Notes under the pieces: model-generated
What the model was told of the DNA's origin: nothing
Database searches by the model: none
What the model saw: the letters and a program-made list of their open reading frames with translations, nothing else
Assembly: GCA_028821395.1 (NCBI GenBank)
Contig: JAPPGP010000186.1
Coordinates: forward strand, 1-64,000
Reading direction: 5' to 3'
Origin: Defluviicoccus sp.
Lineage (GTDB): Bacteria > Pseudomonadota > Alphaproteobacteria > MPNO01
Length of the DNA stretch: 64,000 bases
Made by a program: the position numbers and the translations under genes
Part shown: piece by piece, positions 25,361 through 34,726 of the stretch
How the letters are laid out: every line of letters begins with the position of its first letter
Numbering within the stretch: position 1 is the stretch's first letter

Positions 25361-26676
25361 GCACCGCCGCGCAGGCAGCCTCGATCGAGCCCGCGGCCCA
25401 GCCGACGCTGACCGAAGGTCTCGTCTCGCTGATTCGCGCGAGGCCGATCTCGCGAGCCGATCTCGACGCGATGGCGTCGATCGCGCTCGACGGGATCGCC
25501 AACATGCTGGCCGGGCGGGCGACCGAACCGGGGCGCATCCTGCGGCGCTGGGGCGCGGAGAAACGGGACCCCGGACGCCGCGCGCTGGTGATGGGCGGCT
25601 GCATGCACGTCCTGGAGGTCGACGACCTGCATCGCGGCTCGGTCACCCATCCGGGATGCGTCGTCATCCCCGCCGCGCTGGCGCTCGCCGACAGCGAAGG
25701 AGCGGACGGGGAGGCCTTTCTGCGCGCGGTGCTGCACGGCTTCGAAGCGGTCTGCCGGGTCGGCATGTCGGTCGGCCCGACGCATTACAAGGTCTGGCAC
25801 AACACCGCGACCTGCGGGCCGTTCGGCGCGGCGATGGCGGCCGCTTCGCTGATCGGGCTGGACGACGAGGCGGTCGTCCATGCGCTCGGCAACGCCGGCA
25901 CGCAATCCGCCGGGCTCTGGGAGTTCCTCAACACGGGCGCGATGAGCAAGCACCTCCATGCCGGGCGCGCGGCCGAAGCCGGTGTCGTCGCGGCGGAGCT
26001 CGCCGCGGGCGGCTTCACCGGGCCGCCGGCGATCCTCGAAGGACCGCAGGGCCTCTACGCCGGCGCCTGTCCCGATGCGGACCCGGGAGCGGTGCTGCGC
26101 CACCCGGATGCGCCGTGGGCCGTGCATGCCACCTCGATCAAGCCCTGGCCGTCCTGCCGGCATACCCACCCGGTCATCGATGCCGCGCTCGAGCTGTCCG
26201 CCCGCATCGACGCGGCCGCGGTGACGGGCGTCGAGGCATCGACCTACCGGGCGGCGGTCGATGTGTGCGACCGGCCGATGCCGGCATCGCCCTATGAAGC
26301 CAAGTTCTCGCTCCAGCACTGCATCGCCGCGGCGCTCACCGACGGCGCGGTGGGCTTCGAGACCTTCGAGGCCGAATCGCGCGCCCGCCTCGCCGCGCTG
26401 CGCTCCAGGGTAAGGGTGGGCGCGGGGACGCCTTACGTGACGGATTATCCCGCCGCGTGGGGCGGCGAGGTGACGGCGATCCTCGCCGACGGCAGCCGCG
26501 CGAGCGCCGCCCGGCGGCAGTGCAAGGGCGATCCCGAGGCCGCGCTCGACCGCGGTGAAATGGCGGACAAGGCGCGCGAGCTGTTGCGCTTCGGCCGGGT
26601 CGCCGAGCCCGAGGCCGTCATCGACGGCGTGCTCGCCATGGCCGGCGGCGGGACGGTGCCCGCCTTCGATATCTGA
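25357..26676 (+). CDS. MmgE/PrpD family protein
   Basis: A 439-residue member of the MmgE/PrpD family, which includes 2-methylcitrate dehydratase and cis-aconitate decarboxylase. Typical blocks are HVLEVDDLHRGSVTHPG near residue 85, HNTATCGPFGAAMAAA, MSKHLHAGRAAEAG and SIKPWPSCRHTHPVIDA. It differs from the true PrpD at 30808. Start is GTG at 25357, overlapping the amidohydrolase stop by 4 bases. It may dehydrate or decarboxylate a small polycarboxylate in this pathway. Confidence 0.87.
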   Translation: MSTAAQAASIEPAAQPTLTEGLVSLIRARPISRADLDAMASIALDGIANMLAGRATEPGRILRRWGAEKRDPGRRALVMGGCMHVLEVDDLHRGSVTHPGCVVIPAALALADSEGADGEAFLRAVLHGFEAVCRVGMSVGPTHYKVWHNTATCGPFGAAMAAASLIGLDDEAVVHALGNAGTQSAGLWEFLNTGAMSKHLHAGRAAEAGVVAAELAAGGFTGPPAILEGPQGLYAGACPDADPGAVLRHPDAPWAVHATSIKPWPSCRHTHPVIDAALELSARIDAAAVTGVEASTYRAAVDVCDRPMPASPYEAKFSLQHCIAAALTDGAVGFETFEAESRARLAALRSRVRVGAGTPYVTDYPAAWGGEVTAILADGSRASAARRQCKGDPEAALDRGEMADKARELLRFGRVAEPEAVIDGVLAMAGGGTVPAFDI

Positions 26677-26687
26677 GGGGACGGACG

Positions 26688-27524
26688 ATGGCGGATGCCC
26701 GACAGGTGGCGAAGGCCGAAGCCTTCAGGGCGCTCCATCGCGGGCCCGAACCGCTGGTCCTGGTCAACGCCTCCGATGCGTCGATCGCGCGCATCGTCGT
26801 CGAGGCCGGCCATCCCGCCATCGCCACATCGAGCGCCGGAATCGCCTGGCTGATGGGCTATGCCGACGGCGAGAACATCCCGCGCGAGGAGATGCTCTGG
26901 ATGGTGCGGCGCATCGCCGAGCGCGTGGACGTGCCGGTGACGGCCGACATGGAGGCGGGCTACGGGACCGAGCCCGAGGCCGTCGCCGACACCGTGCGGG
27001 CGACGATCGAGGCGGGCGCGGTCGGGATGAATATCGAGGACGGCACGATCCGCTCGTCCGAGCCGCTGCTCGATTTCGACCTCGCGGTGGCGCGGATCGC
27101 TTCCGGGCGCGAGGCGGCCGACGAAACCGGCGTGCCGGCCGTGCTCAACGCGCGCTGCGACGTGTTCCTGCGCGGCGGCAAGGGGCCCGAGGCGCTGGAA
27201 GAAGCGATCCGCCGCTGCAACGCCTTCCGCGAGGCGGGCGCGGATTGCCTGTTCGTCCCCTTCGCGCGGGATGCGGACACCATAGGCGCGCTGGTCGAGG
27301 GCATCGACGGGCCGGTGAACATCCTGGCGAGCGCGGTCTCGCCGCCGCTCGCGGAGCTCAAGCGGCTCGGCGTCGCCCGGGTCAGCATCGGCGGGCTGCT
27401 CTCGCTCGCCTTCGCCACGCTGGCGCGCAGTGCCGCGGCCGAGCTCGCCGCCGCCGGCACCTACGGCTTCGCCGAGGGCGTCATCCTGCATCCCGAGATG
27501 AACGCCCTTATGGCGAACGAGTAA
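26688..27524 (+). CDS. Isocitrate lyase/PEP mutase superfamily protein
   Basis: A 278-residue (beta/alpha)8 enzyme of the ICL/PEP mutase superfamily. The Mg-binding segment VTADMEAGYG, the glycine-rich IEDGTIRSS segment and NARCDVFLRGG are visible. It lacks the KKCGH/KRCGH lyase motif of isocitrate and methylisocitrate lyases, so a C-C lyase or hydrolase of the carboxyphosphonoenolpyruvate/oxaloacetase type is more likely than ICL. It starts 12 bases after the MmgE/PrpD gene. Confidence 0.82.
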   Translation: MADARQVAKAEAFRALHRGPEPLVLVNASDASIARIVVEAGHPAIATSSAGIAWLMGYADGENIPREEMLWMVRRIAERVDVPVTADMEAGYGTEPEAVADTVRATIEAGAVGMNIEDGTIRSSEPLLDFDLAVARIASGREAADETGVPAVLNARCDVFLRGGKGPEALEEAIRRCNAFREAGADCLFVPFARDADTIGALVEGIDGPVNILASAVSPPLAELKRLGVARVSIGGLLSLAFATLARSAAAELAAAGTYGFAEGVILHPEMNALMANE

Positions 27525-27611
27525 GGCGAATCCGCGCCGGCGATTCCAATCCGGCCCGGATCGCTCTACCATGCCCGGCGCGGCGCGGACGATGCGCCGG
27601 GGGAGGATGCG

Positions 27612-28193
27612 ATGAAGACGATCGAGATCACGCCGGAGAAGATGGAGGGCCGGATTTCGCGCTATAGCGCGCTGGAGCCGCTGCCGATCCAGCAGGACCC
27701 CGAGATACCGCAGGAGGCGAACGACGTCGTCTATGCGCGCAAGCTGCTCTCGGTGATCGGCCTCGGCGGCGACATGGAGACGCCGGTCAACGCCGGCGCG
27801 CCCATCGTGGACGCCGCCGGCATGACCATGACGATTGCCGTCTGCCCGCCGGGCCAAGGTCCCTCGCTGCACGCCCATCTCCAGACCTACGAGACCTTCA
27901 CGGTGCTCAAGGGCCGCTTCGAGGTGACCTGGAACGACGACGGCAGCGGGCGGGCCGAGCTCGGCGAGTTCGACACCATCTCGGTGCCGCCGAAGGTCAA
28001 CCGCGCGTTTCGCAATATCGGCGACGAGGAGGGTGTCCTGCAGGTGCTGATCACCGGCGGCGTGCACGACATGACCGATATCGACCTCGCGCCCTCCAGC
28101 GCGGTCAAGCTCGACGCCATCAAGCCGGGGGTGAAGGAGAAGTTCACCGCCAAGGGCCTCACCTTCACCGCCCACAAGGACGCGGCCGCCTGA
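27612..28193 (+). CDS. Cupin domain protein
   Basis: A 193-residue protein with one cupin barrel. The first motif is HAHLQTYETFTVLKGRFEV (two His and a Glu for a metal), followed by a second motif region near VNRAFRNIGDEEG where the usual final His is not obvious. Start ATG follows GGGGGAGG. It is the last gene of the operon, before repeats at a convergent junction. A dioxygenase, isomerase or simple binding role is possible; none can be chosen. Confidence 0.78.
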   Translation: MKTIEITPEKMEGRISRYSALEPLPIQQDPEIPQEANDVVYARKLLSVIGLGGDMETPVNAGAPIVDAAGMTMTIAVCPPGQGPSLHAHLQTYETFTVLKGRFEVTWNDDGSGRAELGEFDTISVPPKVNRAFRNIGDEEGVLQVLITGGVHDMTDIDLAPSSAVKLDAIKPGVKEKFTAKGLTFTAHKDAAA

Positions 28194-28235
28194 AGCCTGT
28201 CCGGTTCGGATAGGGCCGCTCCCGGCGCTGCCCTC

Positions 28236-28310
28236 GTCATGCCCGGACTCGTTCCGGGCATCCACCGGGTCGACGGCGGAATGGATGGCCGGAACAAGTC
28301 CGGCCATGAC
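28236..28310. repeat. Composite palindromic repeat between convergent genes
   Basis: Two palindromes with a short spacer: 28239-28261 (arms ATGCCCGGA and TCCGGGCAT) and 28285-28307 (ATGGCCGGA and TCCGGCCAT). The central bases vary (CTCGT and ACAAG), but the arms are kept. It lies between the plus-strand cupin and the minus-strand TPP gene and is a good bidirectional terminator candidate. Confidence 0.85.
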
Positions 28311-28328
28311 GTTGGTGAGGGTTGCGGC

Positions 28329-29999
28329 CTATCCGCTTCCCGCCCTGATCCCGCTGATGGTGGCGCTCGGCAGGATCGCCTCGGGGTCGATGCGGAGCGT
28401 CAGCAGGGCAGGGGTGTCGGCCTCCCGGGCGCGCTCGAAGGCGTCCGCAAAATCCTCCGTGCGCGTCACCGTCTCGCCATATAGGCCGTAGGCCCTGGCC
28501 AGCATGGCGAAATCCGGGTTGGCGAGGTCGGTGGCGATCACCCGCCCGGGATAGTGCCGCTCCTGGTGCATCCGGATGGTGCCGTAGGTTCCGTTGTCCA
28601 CCACCAGAAAGGTGAGGTTGCGGAGGCCCTGCGCGGCGGCGGTCGCGACCTCCTGGCCGTTCATCAGGAAATCGCCGTCGCCGCACCACGCGACCACCTG
28701 GCGCTCCGGGTGCAGCAGCGCCGCCGAGACGCCCGCCGGCACGCCGTAGCCCATCGACCCGCTCTGCGGCGCGAGCTGGGTGCGGAACCCGCGATAGCGG
28801 TGGAACCGGTGCAGCCATTGCGAGAAATTGCCGGCGCCGTTGGCGATGATGGCGTCTTCCGGCAGCGCGTCCTCCAGATGGCGCACCGCCTGCGCCAGGT
28901 TGAGCGCGCCCGGCATGTCGGTGGGCTCCGCGAAGGCCTCGTAAGCCGCCCGCAGCCCGGCGCGGCGCTCGGCCCAGGGCGGGTCGGCGACCGGCTCCAG
29001 CGCCGCCAGCGCGGCGGCGAATTCCGGCATGCCGGCGTTGATCGCAAGCTCCGGCTGATAGACCTTGCCGAGCTCATCGATCCCGGGATGGGCGTGGATC
29101 AGGGGCTGGCGCGGCTTGGGAAGCGCGAGCAGGGAATAGCCCTGGGTGATGACTTCGCCGAGCTGGGCGCCGGCCACCAGCAGCAGGTCGGCGTCCCCGA
29201 TCTCCCGGGCGAGGGCGGGATTGACGCCGAGCCCGACCACCCCGGCATAGGCCGGATGGCGGTTGTCGAGCAGGTCCTGGCGGCGGAACCCGACGGCGAC
29301 CGGCAGGTCGTTGGCCTCGGCGAAGGTGCGCAGGTCGGCACAGGCCCGCTCCGTCCAGCCGCTGCCGCCGGCCAGCACCACCGGGCGCTCCGCCTCCGCC
29401 AGCATGGCGTGCAGCCGCGCCATCGCCTCTGGGGACGGGCTCGCCTGCACCTCCTCGTAGGCCGCGCCGTCCTCGGCCTCGGCGCGCTCGGTCTGCATGT
29501 CTTCCGGTAGCGCCAGCACCACCGGCCCGGCCCGCCCGGAGGTCGCGGTGCGGAAGGCGCGGTTGACGTATTCCGGTATCCGCGCCGGATCGTCGATCTG
29601 GCCGGTCCATTTGGCGAGCTCGCCCATCATCCGGCGGAAGTCGATCTCCTGGAAGGCCTCGCGCTCGGCCATGCCGCGCGCGACCTGGCCGACGAACAGG
29701 ACAACCGGCGAGGAGTCCTGGCGCGCGGTGTGGATGCCGACGCTCGCATTTGTCGCCCCGGGACCGCGGGTGACGAAGCAGATCCCCGGCCGCCCGGTCA
29801 GCTTGCCATAGGCCTCGGCCATATAGGCCGCGCCGCCCTCCTGGCGGCAGGTGACCACGCGGATCCGCTCGCTGACGTCGAACAGCGCATCCAGGGTGGC
29901 GATATAGCTCTCGCCCGGCACGCAGAAGATCGTGTCCACCCCGTGGGTGAGCAGCGCATCCGCCAGGATCTGCCCGCCGGTCCTGATATTGCTGGTCAT
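28329..29999 (-). CDS. Thiamine pyrophosphate-dependent acetolactate synthase-like enzyme
   Basis: A 556-residue TPP enzyme with all three domains. The activating Glu is in CRQEGGAAYMAEAYGK (about residue 50), the central domain is Rossmann-like, and the Mg-TPP motif is GDGDFLMNGQ through VDNGTYGT. The sequence resembles acetolactate synthase catalytic subunits, but no small subunit is present and the gene pairs with a cupin (4-base overlap). It is distinct from the TPP enzyme at 16765. A specialised 2-oxoacid decarboxylase or carboligase is more likely than branched-chain synthesis. Confidence 0.88.
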   Translation of the reverse strand: MTSNIRTGGQILADALLTHGVDTIFCVPGESYIATLDALFDVSERIRVVTCRQEGGAAYMAEAYGKLTGRPGICFVTRGPGATNASVGIHTARQDSSPVVLFVGQVARGMAEREAFQEIDFRRMMGELAKWTGQIDDPARIPEYVNRAFRTATSGRAGPVVLALPEDMQTERAEAEDGAAYEEVQASPSPEAMARLHAMLAEAERPVVLAGGSGWTERACADLRTFAEANDLPVAVGFRRQDLLDNRHPAYAGVVGLGVNPALAREIGDADLLLVAGAQLGEVITQGYSLLALPKPRQPLIHAHPGIDELGKVYQPELAINAGMPEFAAALAALEPVADPPWAERRAGLRAAYEAFAEPTDMPGALNLAQAVRHLEDALPEDAIIANGAGNFSQWLHRFHRYRGFRTQLAPQSGSMGYGVPAGVSAALLHPERQVVAWCGDGDFLMNGQEVATAAAQGLRNLTFLVVDNGTYGTIRMHQERHYPGRVIATDLANPDFAMLARAYGLYGETVTRTEDFADAFERAREADTPALLTLRIDPEAILPSATISGIRAGSG

Positions 30000-30652
30000 G
30001 TCTCGATGAGCTCGTCCACGAACACGGTGTATTTCTGCAATTTGGGCTTGTCCGCGTCCGCCGGGTCGACATAGCGGATCGAGCTCTTGCCCTTGAGCCG
30101 GCGCGGCAGGATCATCACCCGCGAGAAATGACCCGGCGCGTCGTCTGGCGCCCAGGCATAGACCGGGTCGGTGCCGGCCTCGAACCAGGCGTCGTATTCG
30201 CCGAGCTCGGTGGTCTCGCCATGCACCCGGACGTTGAACCCGCCCTTCAGCAGGCAGCGTATGCCGCCGCCCTGGTGGGTGTGGGTGTAGGCGATGCCGC
30301 CGGGCGGCAGCTCGACCTTGTCGCAGCGCAGCAGGTACCCCTCCGGATCGTCGAGCCGGAGCGTCGCTTCGAGCTTGCGCTCCGACCTCACGCCGGCGCC
30401 GGCCGGAACGCTTTCCCCGGGATCGAGCTCGTAGCGCAGCAGGCAGGCCCCCTGGCCGCTTGCGGCGATGGTCATGGGGCCGGTGTGAAACAGCGCCGAG
30501 TTCGCCGACAGCGTCGCCGTCCCGCCGCCGGCGCGGATCGAGACCATGCCGACGGCCACGTAGACCGCCCGGGTCGCCGGCGGCAGCGCCGCGTCGAGGG
30601 CGGCATTCGCACCGAAATCGTCTCGCGAGAGACGGAGCAGATGATCCGGCAT
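29996..30652 (-). CDS. Cupin domain protein
   Basis: A 218-residue protein with a single cupin fold. The metal-motif region is [20 protein letters not shown] (about residue 130), preceded by LPPGGIA, and followed by a [18 protein letters not shown] segment. Start ATG 30652 follows GGGAGC; the longer ORF to 30739 has no support. Its last bases overlap the ATG of the TPP gene (ATGA type). It may process the aldehyde or keto product of that enzyme, but this rests only on linkage. Confidence 0.8.
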   Translation of the reverse strand: MPDHLLRLSRDDFGANAALDAALPPATRAVYVAVGMVSIRAGGGTATLSANSALFHTGPMTIAASGQGACLLRYELDPGESVPAGAGVRSERKLEATLRLDDPEGYLLRCDKVELPPGGIAYTHTHQGGGIRCLLKGGFNVRVHGETTELGEYDAWFEAGTDPVYAWAPDDAPGHFSRVMILPRRLKGKSSIRYVDPADADKPKLQKYTVFVDELIET

Positions 30653-30744
30653 CGAAGCTCCCGATGTCGCGCGCTCGTCACGCAAGGCGGCGCGGCTACC
30701 TAAACACACCCTCCGGTCGGCCACAACATGCGGTGCCAACGCGA

Positions 30745-30773
30745 TTGGACCCGGTCTCGCAGCGGAGTATTAT
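30745..30773 (+). promoter_or_regulatory. Candidate promoter of prpDBC
   Basis: TTGGAC and TATTAT are 17 bases apart, in the divergent region between the cupin and prpD. The -10 match is good and the -35 is weak. The predicted transcript would begin near the palindrome at 30781. Confidence 0.4.
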
Positions 30774-30780
30774 TCCCTAT

Positions 30781-30791
30781 CTGCTAAGCAG
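30781..30791. promoter_or_regulatory. Palindrome in the prpD leader, possible operator
   Basis: CTGCTAAGCAG is a perfect 5+1+5 palindrome immediately downstream of the predicted -10 and 16 bases before the prpD GTG. Its position suits a repressor site. No prp regulator gene is adjacent. Confidence 0.3.
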
Positions 30792-30807
30792 GATCGGAGT
30801 CGATAAC

Positions 30808-32319
30808 GTGACTATCAATCATACGGTTAAGGTTTATCCTTCGAAGACTGCTTTAGCCCGTGAAGACCAGCTCGCGTGGAAAATCGCGGCCGTCGCGACC
30901 GATCCTGTCGAGGTCGAGCCGGCGGTGGTCGACATGGCGGTCAACCGGATCGTCGACAACGCGGCGGTCGCGGTCGCGGCCCTAAACCGGGGGCCGGTCG
31001 CCGCCGCACGCGCCCAGGCGCTCGCCCATCCGCGCGACGGCGGAGCGGCGGTGTTTGGCATCTCCGCCGACCGCCGCTTCGCCGCCGAGTGGGCTGCCTG
31101 GGCGAACGGGACGGCGGTTCGAGAGCTCGACTTCCACGATACCTTCCTCGCCGCGGACTATTCCCATCCGGGCGACAACATCCCGGCGCTCCTCGCGGTT
31201 GCGCAGCAGACGGGGCGCGGCGGCGAGGATCTGGTGCGCGGCATCGCCACCGCCTACGAGATCCAGATCGACCTGGTGAAGGGGATCTGCCTGCACGCCC
31301 ACAAGATCGACCACATCGCCCATCTCGGGCCGTCCGCCGCGGCCGGGCTCGGCACGCTGCTGGGGCTCCCGACCGAAACCGTCTTCCAGGCGGTGCAGCA
31401 GGCGCTGCACACCTCGGTGAGCACGCGGCAATCGCGCAAGGGCGAGATTTCGAGCTGGAAGGCGTTCGCCCCGGCGCATGCCGGCAAGCTCGCCATCGAG
31501 GCGGTCGACCGGGCGATGCGGGGGGAGGGCGCGCCGTCGCCGATCTACGAGGGCGAGGACAGCGTCGTCGCCCGGGTGCTCGACGGGCCGGATGCCGAGT
31601 ACACCGTGCCGCTGCCCGCCCCGGGCGAGGCCAAGCGCGCGATCCTCGAATCCTACACCAAGGAGCACTCGGCCGAGTACCAGAGCCAGGCGATCATCGA
31701 CCTCGCCTTCCGCATGCGGGAGAAGATCGCCGACTTCGAGGAAATCGAGCGCCTGGTGCTGCACACCAGCCACCACACGCATTACGTGATCGGGACCGGC
31801 GCGGGCGATCCCCAAAAGATGGACCCCGGGGCGAGCCGCGAGACCCTCGACCACAGCATCATGTACATCCTGGCCGTGGCCCTGCAAGACGGCGAATGGC
31901 ACCACATCCGCTCCTACGCGCCGGAACGCGCCGCGCGTCCCGACACGGTTCGGCTGTGGCACAAGATCTCGACCGTCGAGGACCCGGAATGGACCGCGCG
32001 CTATCACGAGCCGGACCCCAACCGGCGCGCCTTCGGCGGCAGGCTCGAGATCGAGCTCAAATCGGGCGAGACCATCGTCGACGAGCTCGCCGTCGCCAAC
32101 GCCCATTCGGCCGGCGCGCGGCCCTTCGCGCGGGCCGACTACGTGCGCAAGTTCGAGACCCTGGCGGACGGCATCGCCGCGCCGGACGAGCAGCACCGCT
32201 TCCTCGAGCTGGTCCAGCGCCTGCCGGATCTCGGACCGGAAGATCTCGGCGGTCTCAACGTGGCCGTCGATCCCGCGGGCCTGGTCAACGCCGAGCGCGA
32301 CGACAGGGGGATTTTCTGA
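30808..32319 (+). CDS. prpD: 2-methylcitrate dehydratase PrpD
   Basis: A 503-residue PrpD, which dehydrates 2-methylcitrate to 2-methyl-cis-aconitate in propionate breakdown. The PrpD signature [20 protein letters not shown] is complete, and [19 protein letters not shown] and [14 protein letters not shown] follow. Length fits family members (about 480-500). Start is GTG 30808 with GGAG upstream; the ORF extension to 30460 is noise. Its TGA overlaps the prpB ATG. The order prpD-prpB-prpC supports the call, although prpE and a regulator are absent here. Confidence 0.93.
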   Translation: MTINHTVKVYPSKTALAREDQLAWKIAAVATDPVEVEPAVVDMAVNRIVDNAAVAVAALNRGPVAAARAQALAHPRDGGAAVFGISADRRFAAEWAAWANGTAVRELDFHDTFLAADYSHPGDNIPALLAVAQQTGRGGEDLVRGIATAYEIQIDLVKGICLHAHKIDHIAHLGPSAAAGLGTLLGLPTETVFQAVQQALHTSVSTRQSRKGEISSWKAFAPAHAGKLAIEAVDRAMRGEGAPSPIYEGEDSVVARVLDGPDAEYTVPLPAPGEAKRAILESYTKEHSAEYQSQAIIDLAFRMREKIADFEEIERLVLHTSHHTHYVIGTGAGDPQKMDPGASRETLDHSIMYILAVALQDGEWHHIRSYAPERAARPDTVRLWHKISTVEDPEWTARYHEPDPNRRAFGGRLEIELKSGETIVDELAVANAHSAGARPFARADYVRKFETLADGIAAPDEQHRFLELVQRLPDLGPEDLGGLNVAVDPAGLVNAERDDRGIF

Positions 32320-33212
32320 TGCTGTTCGCCACCAGGACGGCGGCCGAGAAGCGGGCCGCGTTCCGCGCGGCGCTCGATTCGGGGGCGCTGCTGCAATTGC
32401 CCGGCGCGTTCTCGCCGCTGGTCGCGGTGCTGGTCCAGGAGAAGGGCTTCGACGGCATATACATCTCGGGCGCGGCGCTGTCGGCGGATCTCGCGCTCCC
32501 CGATATCGGGCTGACGACGCTGCCCGAGGTAGCCGTGCGGGGCCACCAGATCGCCCGCGCCACCGACCTGCCGGCCCTGATCGACCTCGATACCGGGTTC
32601 GGCGAGCCGATGAACGCGGCGCGATCGATCCAGGAGATCGAGGATGCCGGGCTCGCCGGGTGCCATCTGGAGGATCAGCTCAGCCCCAAGCGCTGCGGGC
32701 ATCTCGACAACAAGGTGCTGATCCCGGCCCAGGACATGGCGCAGAAGATCCGCGCCGCTTCCGACGCCAAGCGCGATCCCAACTTCCTGTTGATGGCCCG
32801 GACCGACGCCAAGGCGTCCGAGGGGCTGGAGGCGGCGATCGACCGCGCGAAAGCCTATGTCGACGCGGGCGCCGATGCGATCTTCCCGGAAGCCCTCACC
32901 ACGATCCCGGAATACGAGGCCTTCCGGGCGGCGATTTCGGTGCCGCTCTTGGCCAACCTCACCGAGTTCGGCAAGACGCCGCTGCTCACCCGCGACCGGC
33001 TGGTCGAGCTCGGCTACAACATCGCGATCTATCCCGTCACGACGCTTCGCCTCGCCATGTTCGGGGTCGAGGAGGGGCTTGACGTGCTGAAGGCAGAGGG
33101 CACCCAGGAAGACGCCGTGCCGAGGATGCAGACCCGCAGGCGGCTCTACGAGCTGCTGCGCTATGAGGATTACAATCGGTTCGACCAGAGCCTGTTCAAT
33201 TTCAGGATTTAG
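32319..33212 (+). CDS. prpB: Methylisocitrate lyase PrpB
   Basis: A 297-residue ICL-superfamily lyase that splits 2-methylisocitrate to succinate and pyruvate. The catalytic motif SPKRCGH is at about residue 125, the Mg segment LIDLDTGFGEP at about 85, and the FPEALTTIPEYEAF segment is typical of PrpB. Start ATG overlaps the prpD stop (TGATG). The gene ends 26 bases before prpC. Confidence 0.95.
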   Translation: MLFATRTAAEKRAAFRAALDSGALLQLPGAFSPLVAVLVQEKGFDGIYISGAALSADLALPDIGLTTLPEVAVRGHQIARATDLPALIDLDTGFGEPMNAARSIQEIEDAGLAGCHLEDQLSPKRCGHLDNKVLIPAQDMAQKIRAASDAKRDPNFLLMARTDAKASEGLEAAIDRAKAYVDAGADAIFPEALTTIPEYEAFRAAISVPLLANLTEFGKTPLLTRDRLVELGYNIAIYPVTTLRLAMFGVEEGLDVLKAEGTQEDAVPRMQTRRRLYELLRYEDYNRFDQSLFNFRI

Positions 33213-33238
33213 GGGAAGGCGGAAGAAGGGAGGGTCGC

Positions 33239-34366
33239 ATGGCCGAGCCGCAGATCCAGAAGGGCCTCGCCGGGGTGACGGTGGACACCACCGCGATCTC
33301 CAAGGTGGTGCCGGAGACCAACTCGCTCACCTATCGCGGATACGCGGTGCAGGAGCTTTGCGCCGAGGCCTCGTTCGAGGAGGTCGCCTGGCTACTGTGG
33401 CGCGGCGAGCTGCCCACCGCCGATGAGCTCGACCGCTTCAAGGCCGAGGAGGCGAAGCGGCGCGAGCTCTCGGACGACCATATCGAGGTGATCCGCCGTA
33501 TTCCGTCCAACGCCCATCCCATGGACGCGCTGCGCACGGCGGTGAGCTATCTCGGCACCATGGAGAGCGCCTGGGGCGGCGAGCCGGAGCTCGCCGACCG
33601 CGACCGCGCGCTCGACCTGCTGGCCAAGATCCCGACGATGATCGCGACGGACTTCCGGTTCCGCACCGGCGCATTGCGGATCGCGCCGCGCGAGGACCTG
33701 TCGCTGGTCGAGAACTTCTTCAACATGTGCTTCAACAAGGTGCCGCCGCCCGAGGTCATCAAGGCCTTCGACACCTCGATGATCCTCTATGCCGAGCACA
33801 GCTTCAACGCGTCCACCTTCACCGTTCGCACCATCGCATCCAGCCTCTCGGATATCTTCTCCGCGGTCACCGGCGGCATCGGCTCGCTCAAGGGCCCGCT
33901 GCATGGCGGCGCCAACGAGGCGGTGATGAAGATGTTCCTCGAAATCGGCGACCCCGAGATCGCCGAGGAGTGGATGCGCGAGGCCATCGCCCGCAAGAGG
34001 CTGGTGATGGGGTTCGGCCACCGGGTCTACAAATCGGGCGATTCCCGCGTGCCGACCATGCGCCGCTGCCTCGAGGACCTCGCCGCCTGGAAGGGCGACG
34101 ACACCTGGATCCGCATGTCCGACGGGCTGCAGAGGGTGATGATCGAGGAGAAGGGGATCTACCCCAACCTCGATTTTCCCGCCGGCCCGTCCTACTACAT
34201 GATGGGCTTCGAGATCGAGATGTTCACGCCGATCTTCGTCATGAGCCGGATCACCGGCTGGACGGCGCATTATCTCGAACAGAACCTCGACAACCGGCTG
34301 ATCCGCCCGCTCAGCGCCTATAACGGCGTGGCGCAGCGCCCGGTGCCGCCGATCGGCGAACGCTGA
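33239..34366 (+). CDS. prpC: 2-methylcitrate synthase/citrate synthase family PrpC
   Basis: A 375-residue type of small citrate synthase. Active-site motifs are HGGANEAVMKM (His), GFGHRVYKSGDSR (His) and NLDFPAGPSYYMMG (Asp). Its location after prpD and prpB indicates condensation of propionyl-CoA with oxaloacetate. A GAAGGGAGG ribosome site precedes the ATG. It is convergent with the small gene at 34382, with only 15 bases between stops. Confidence 0.93.
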   Translation: MAEPQIQKGLAGVTVDTTAISKVVPETNSLTYRGYAVQELCAEASFEEVAWLLWRGELPTADELDRFKAEEAKRRELSDDHIEVIRRIPSNAHPMDALRTAVSYLGTMESAWGGEPELADRDRALDLLAKIPTMIATDFRFRTGALRIAPREDLSLVENFFNMCFNKVPPPEVIKAFDTSMILYAEHSFNASTFTVRTIASSLSDIFSAVTGGIGSLKGPLHGGANEAVMKMFLEIGDPEIAEEWMREAIARKRLVMGFGHRVYKSGDSRVPTMRRCLEDLAAWKGDDTWIRMSDGLQRVMIEEKGIYPNLDFPAGPSYYMMGFEIEMFTPIFVMSRITGWTAHYLEQNLDNRLIRPLSAYNGVAQRPVPPIGER

Positions 34367-34381
34367 GGTCCAGCGGCGGGG

Positions 34382-34714
34382 TCAGTGCCAGTCGTCGATG
34401 CCGAGCGCGGCACGCTCCTCGACCGTCTGGGCCAGCTTGAACGGCTCGACCGGGATACCGGTCGCATCGGCGATCCGCACCACGGCGTTGAAGGACGCCA
34501 CCACGCCGGCGGAATCGACGAAGCCCGCTTCGCCGACCGCCGCGGCCAGCGCGCGCCGGGTGGGGGCGATCGCCGTCTCCGCGCCCCCCACCACCGCCTC
34601 GGCGAAGTCGAGCAGCAGGCGGCCATGCGGCACGCCGCTGTCGCCGTCCCCGGAGACCCCGTCGAGCGAGTAGCTCTCGCCCAGATGCCTGCCGCTCTCA
34701 CGGAGCAGCATCAC
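34382..34714 (-). CDS. Small protein paired with an AhpD-like protein, 110 aa
   Basis: A 110-residue protein without a named domain that I can assign with certainty. The segment DSAGVVASFNAVVRIADATGIPVE resembles the C-terminal helices seen in alkylhydroperoxidase-related proteins. It starts 12 bases after the stop of the AhpD-like gene on the same strand. The two may form one split oxidoreductase or a complex. No cysteine is present, so it cannot itself be a CXXC peroxidase. Confidence 0.7.
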   Translation of the reverse strand: MMLLRESGRHLGESYSLDGVSGDGDSGVPHGRLLLDFAEAVVGGAETAIAPTRRALAAAVGEAGFVDSAGVVASFNAVVRIADATGIPVEPFKLAQTVEERAALGIDDWH

Positions 34715-34726
34715 GTGTCCGGCGGT

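Noticed and set aside
26688-27524. Isocitrate lyase
   Set aside because: The KKCGH/KRCGH catalytic motif is absent; only superfamily membership is supported.
28329-29999. True acetolactate synthase (ilvB)
   Set aside because: No ilvH-like small subunit gene and the partner is a cupin, so a specialised TPP enzyme is safer.
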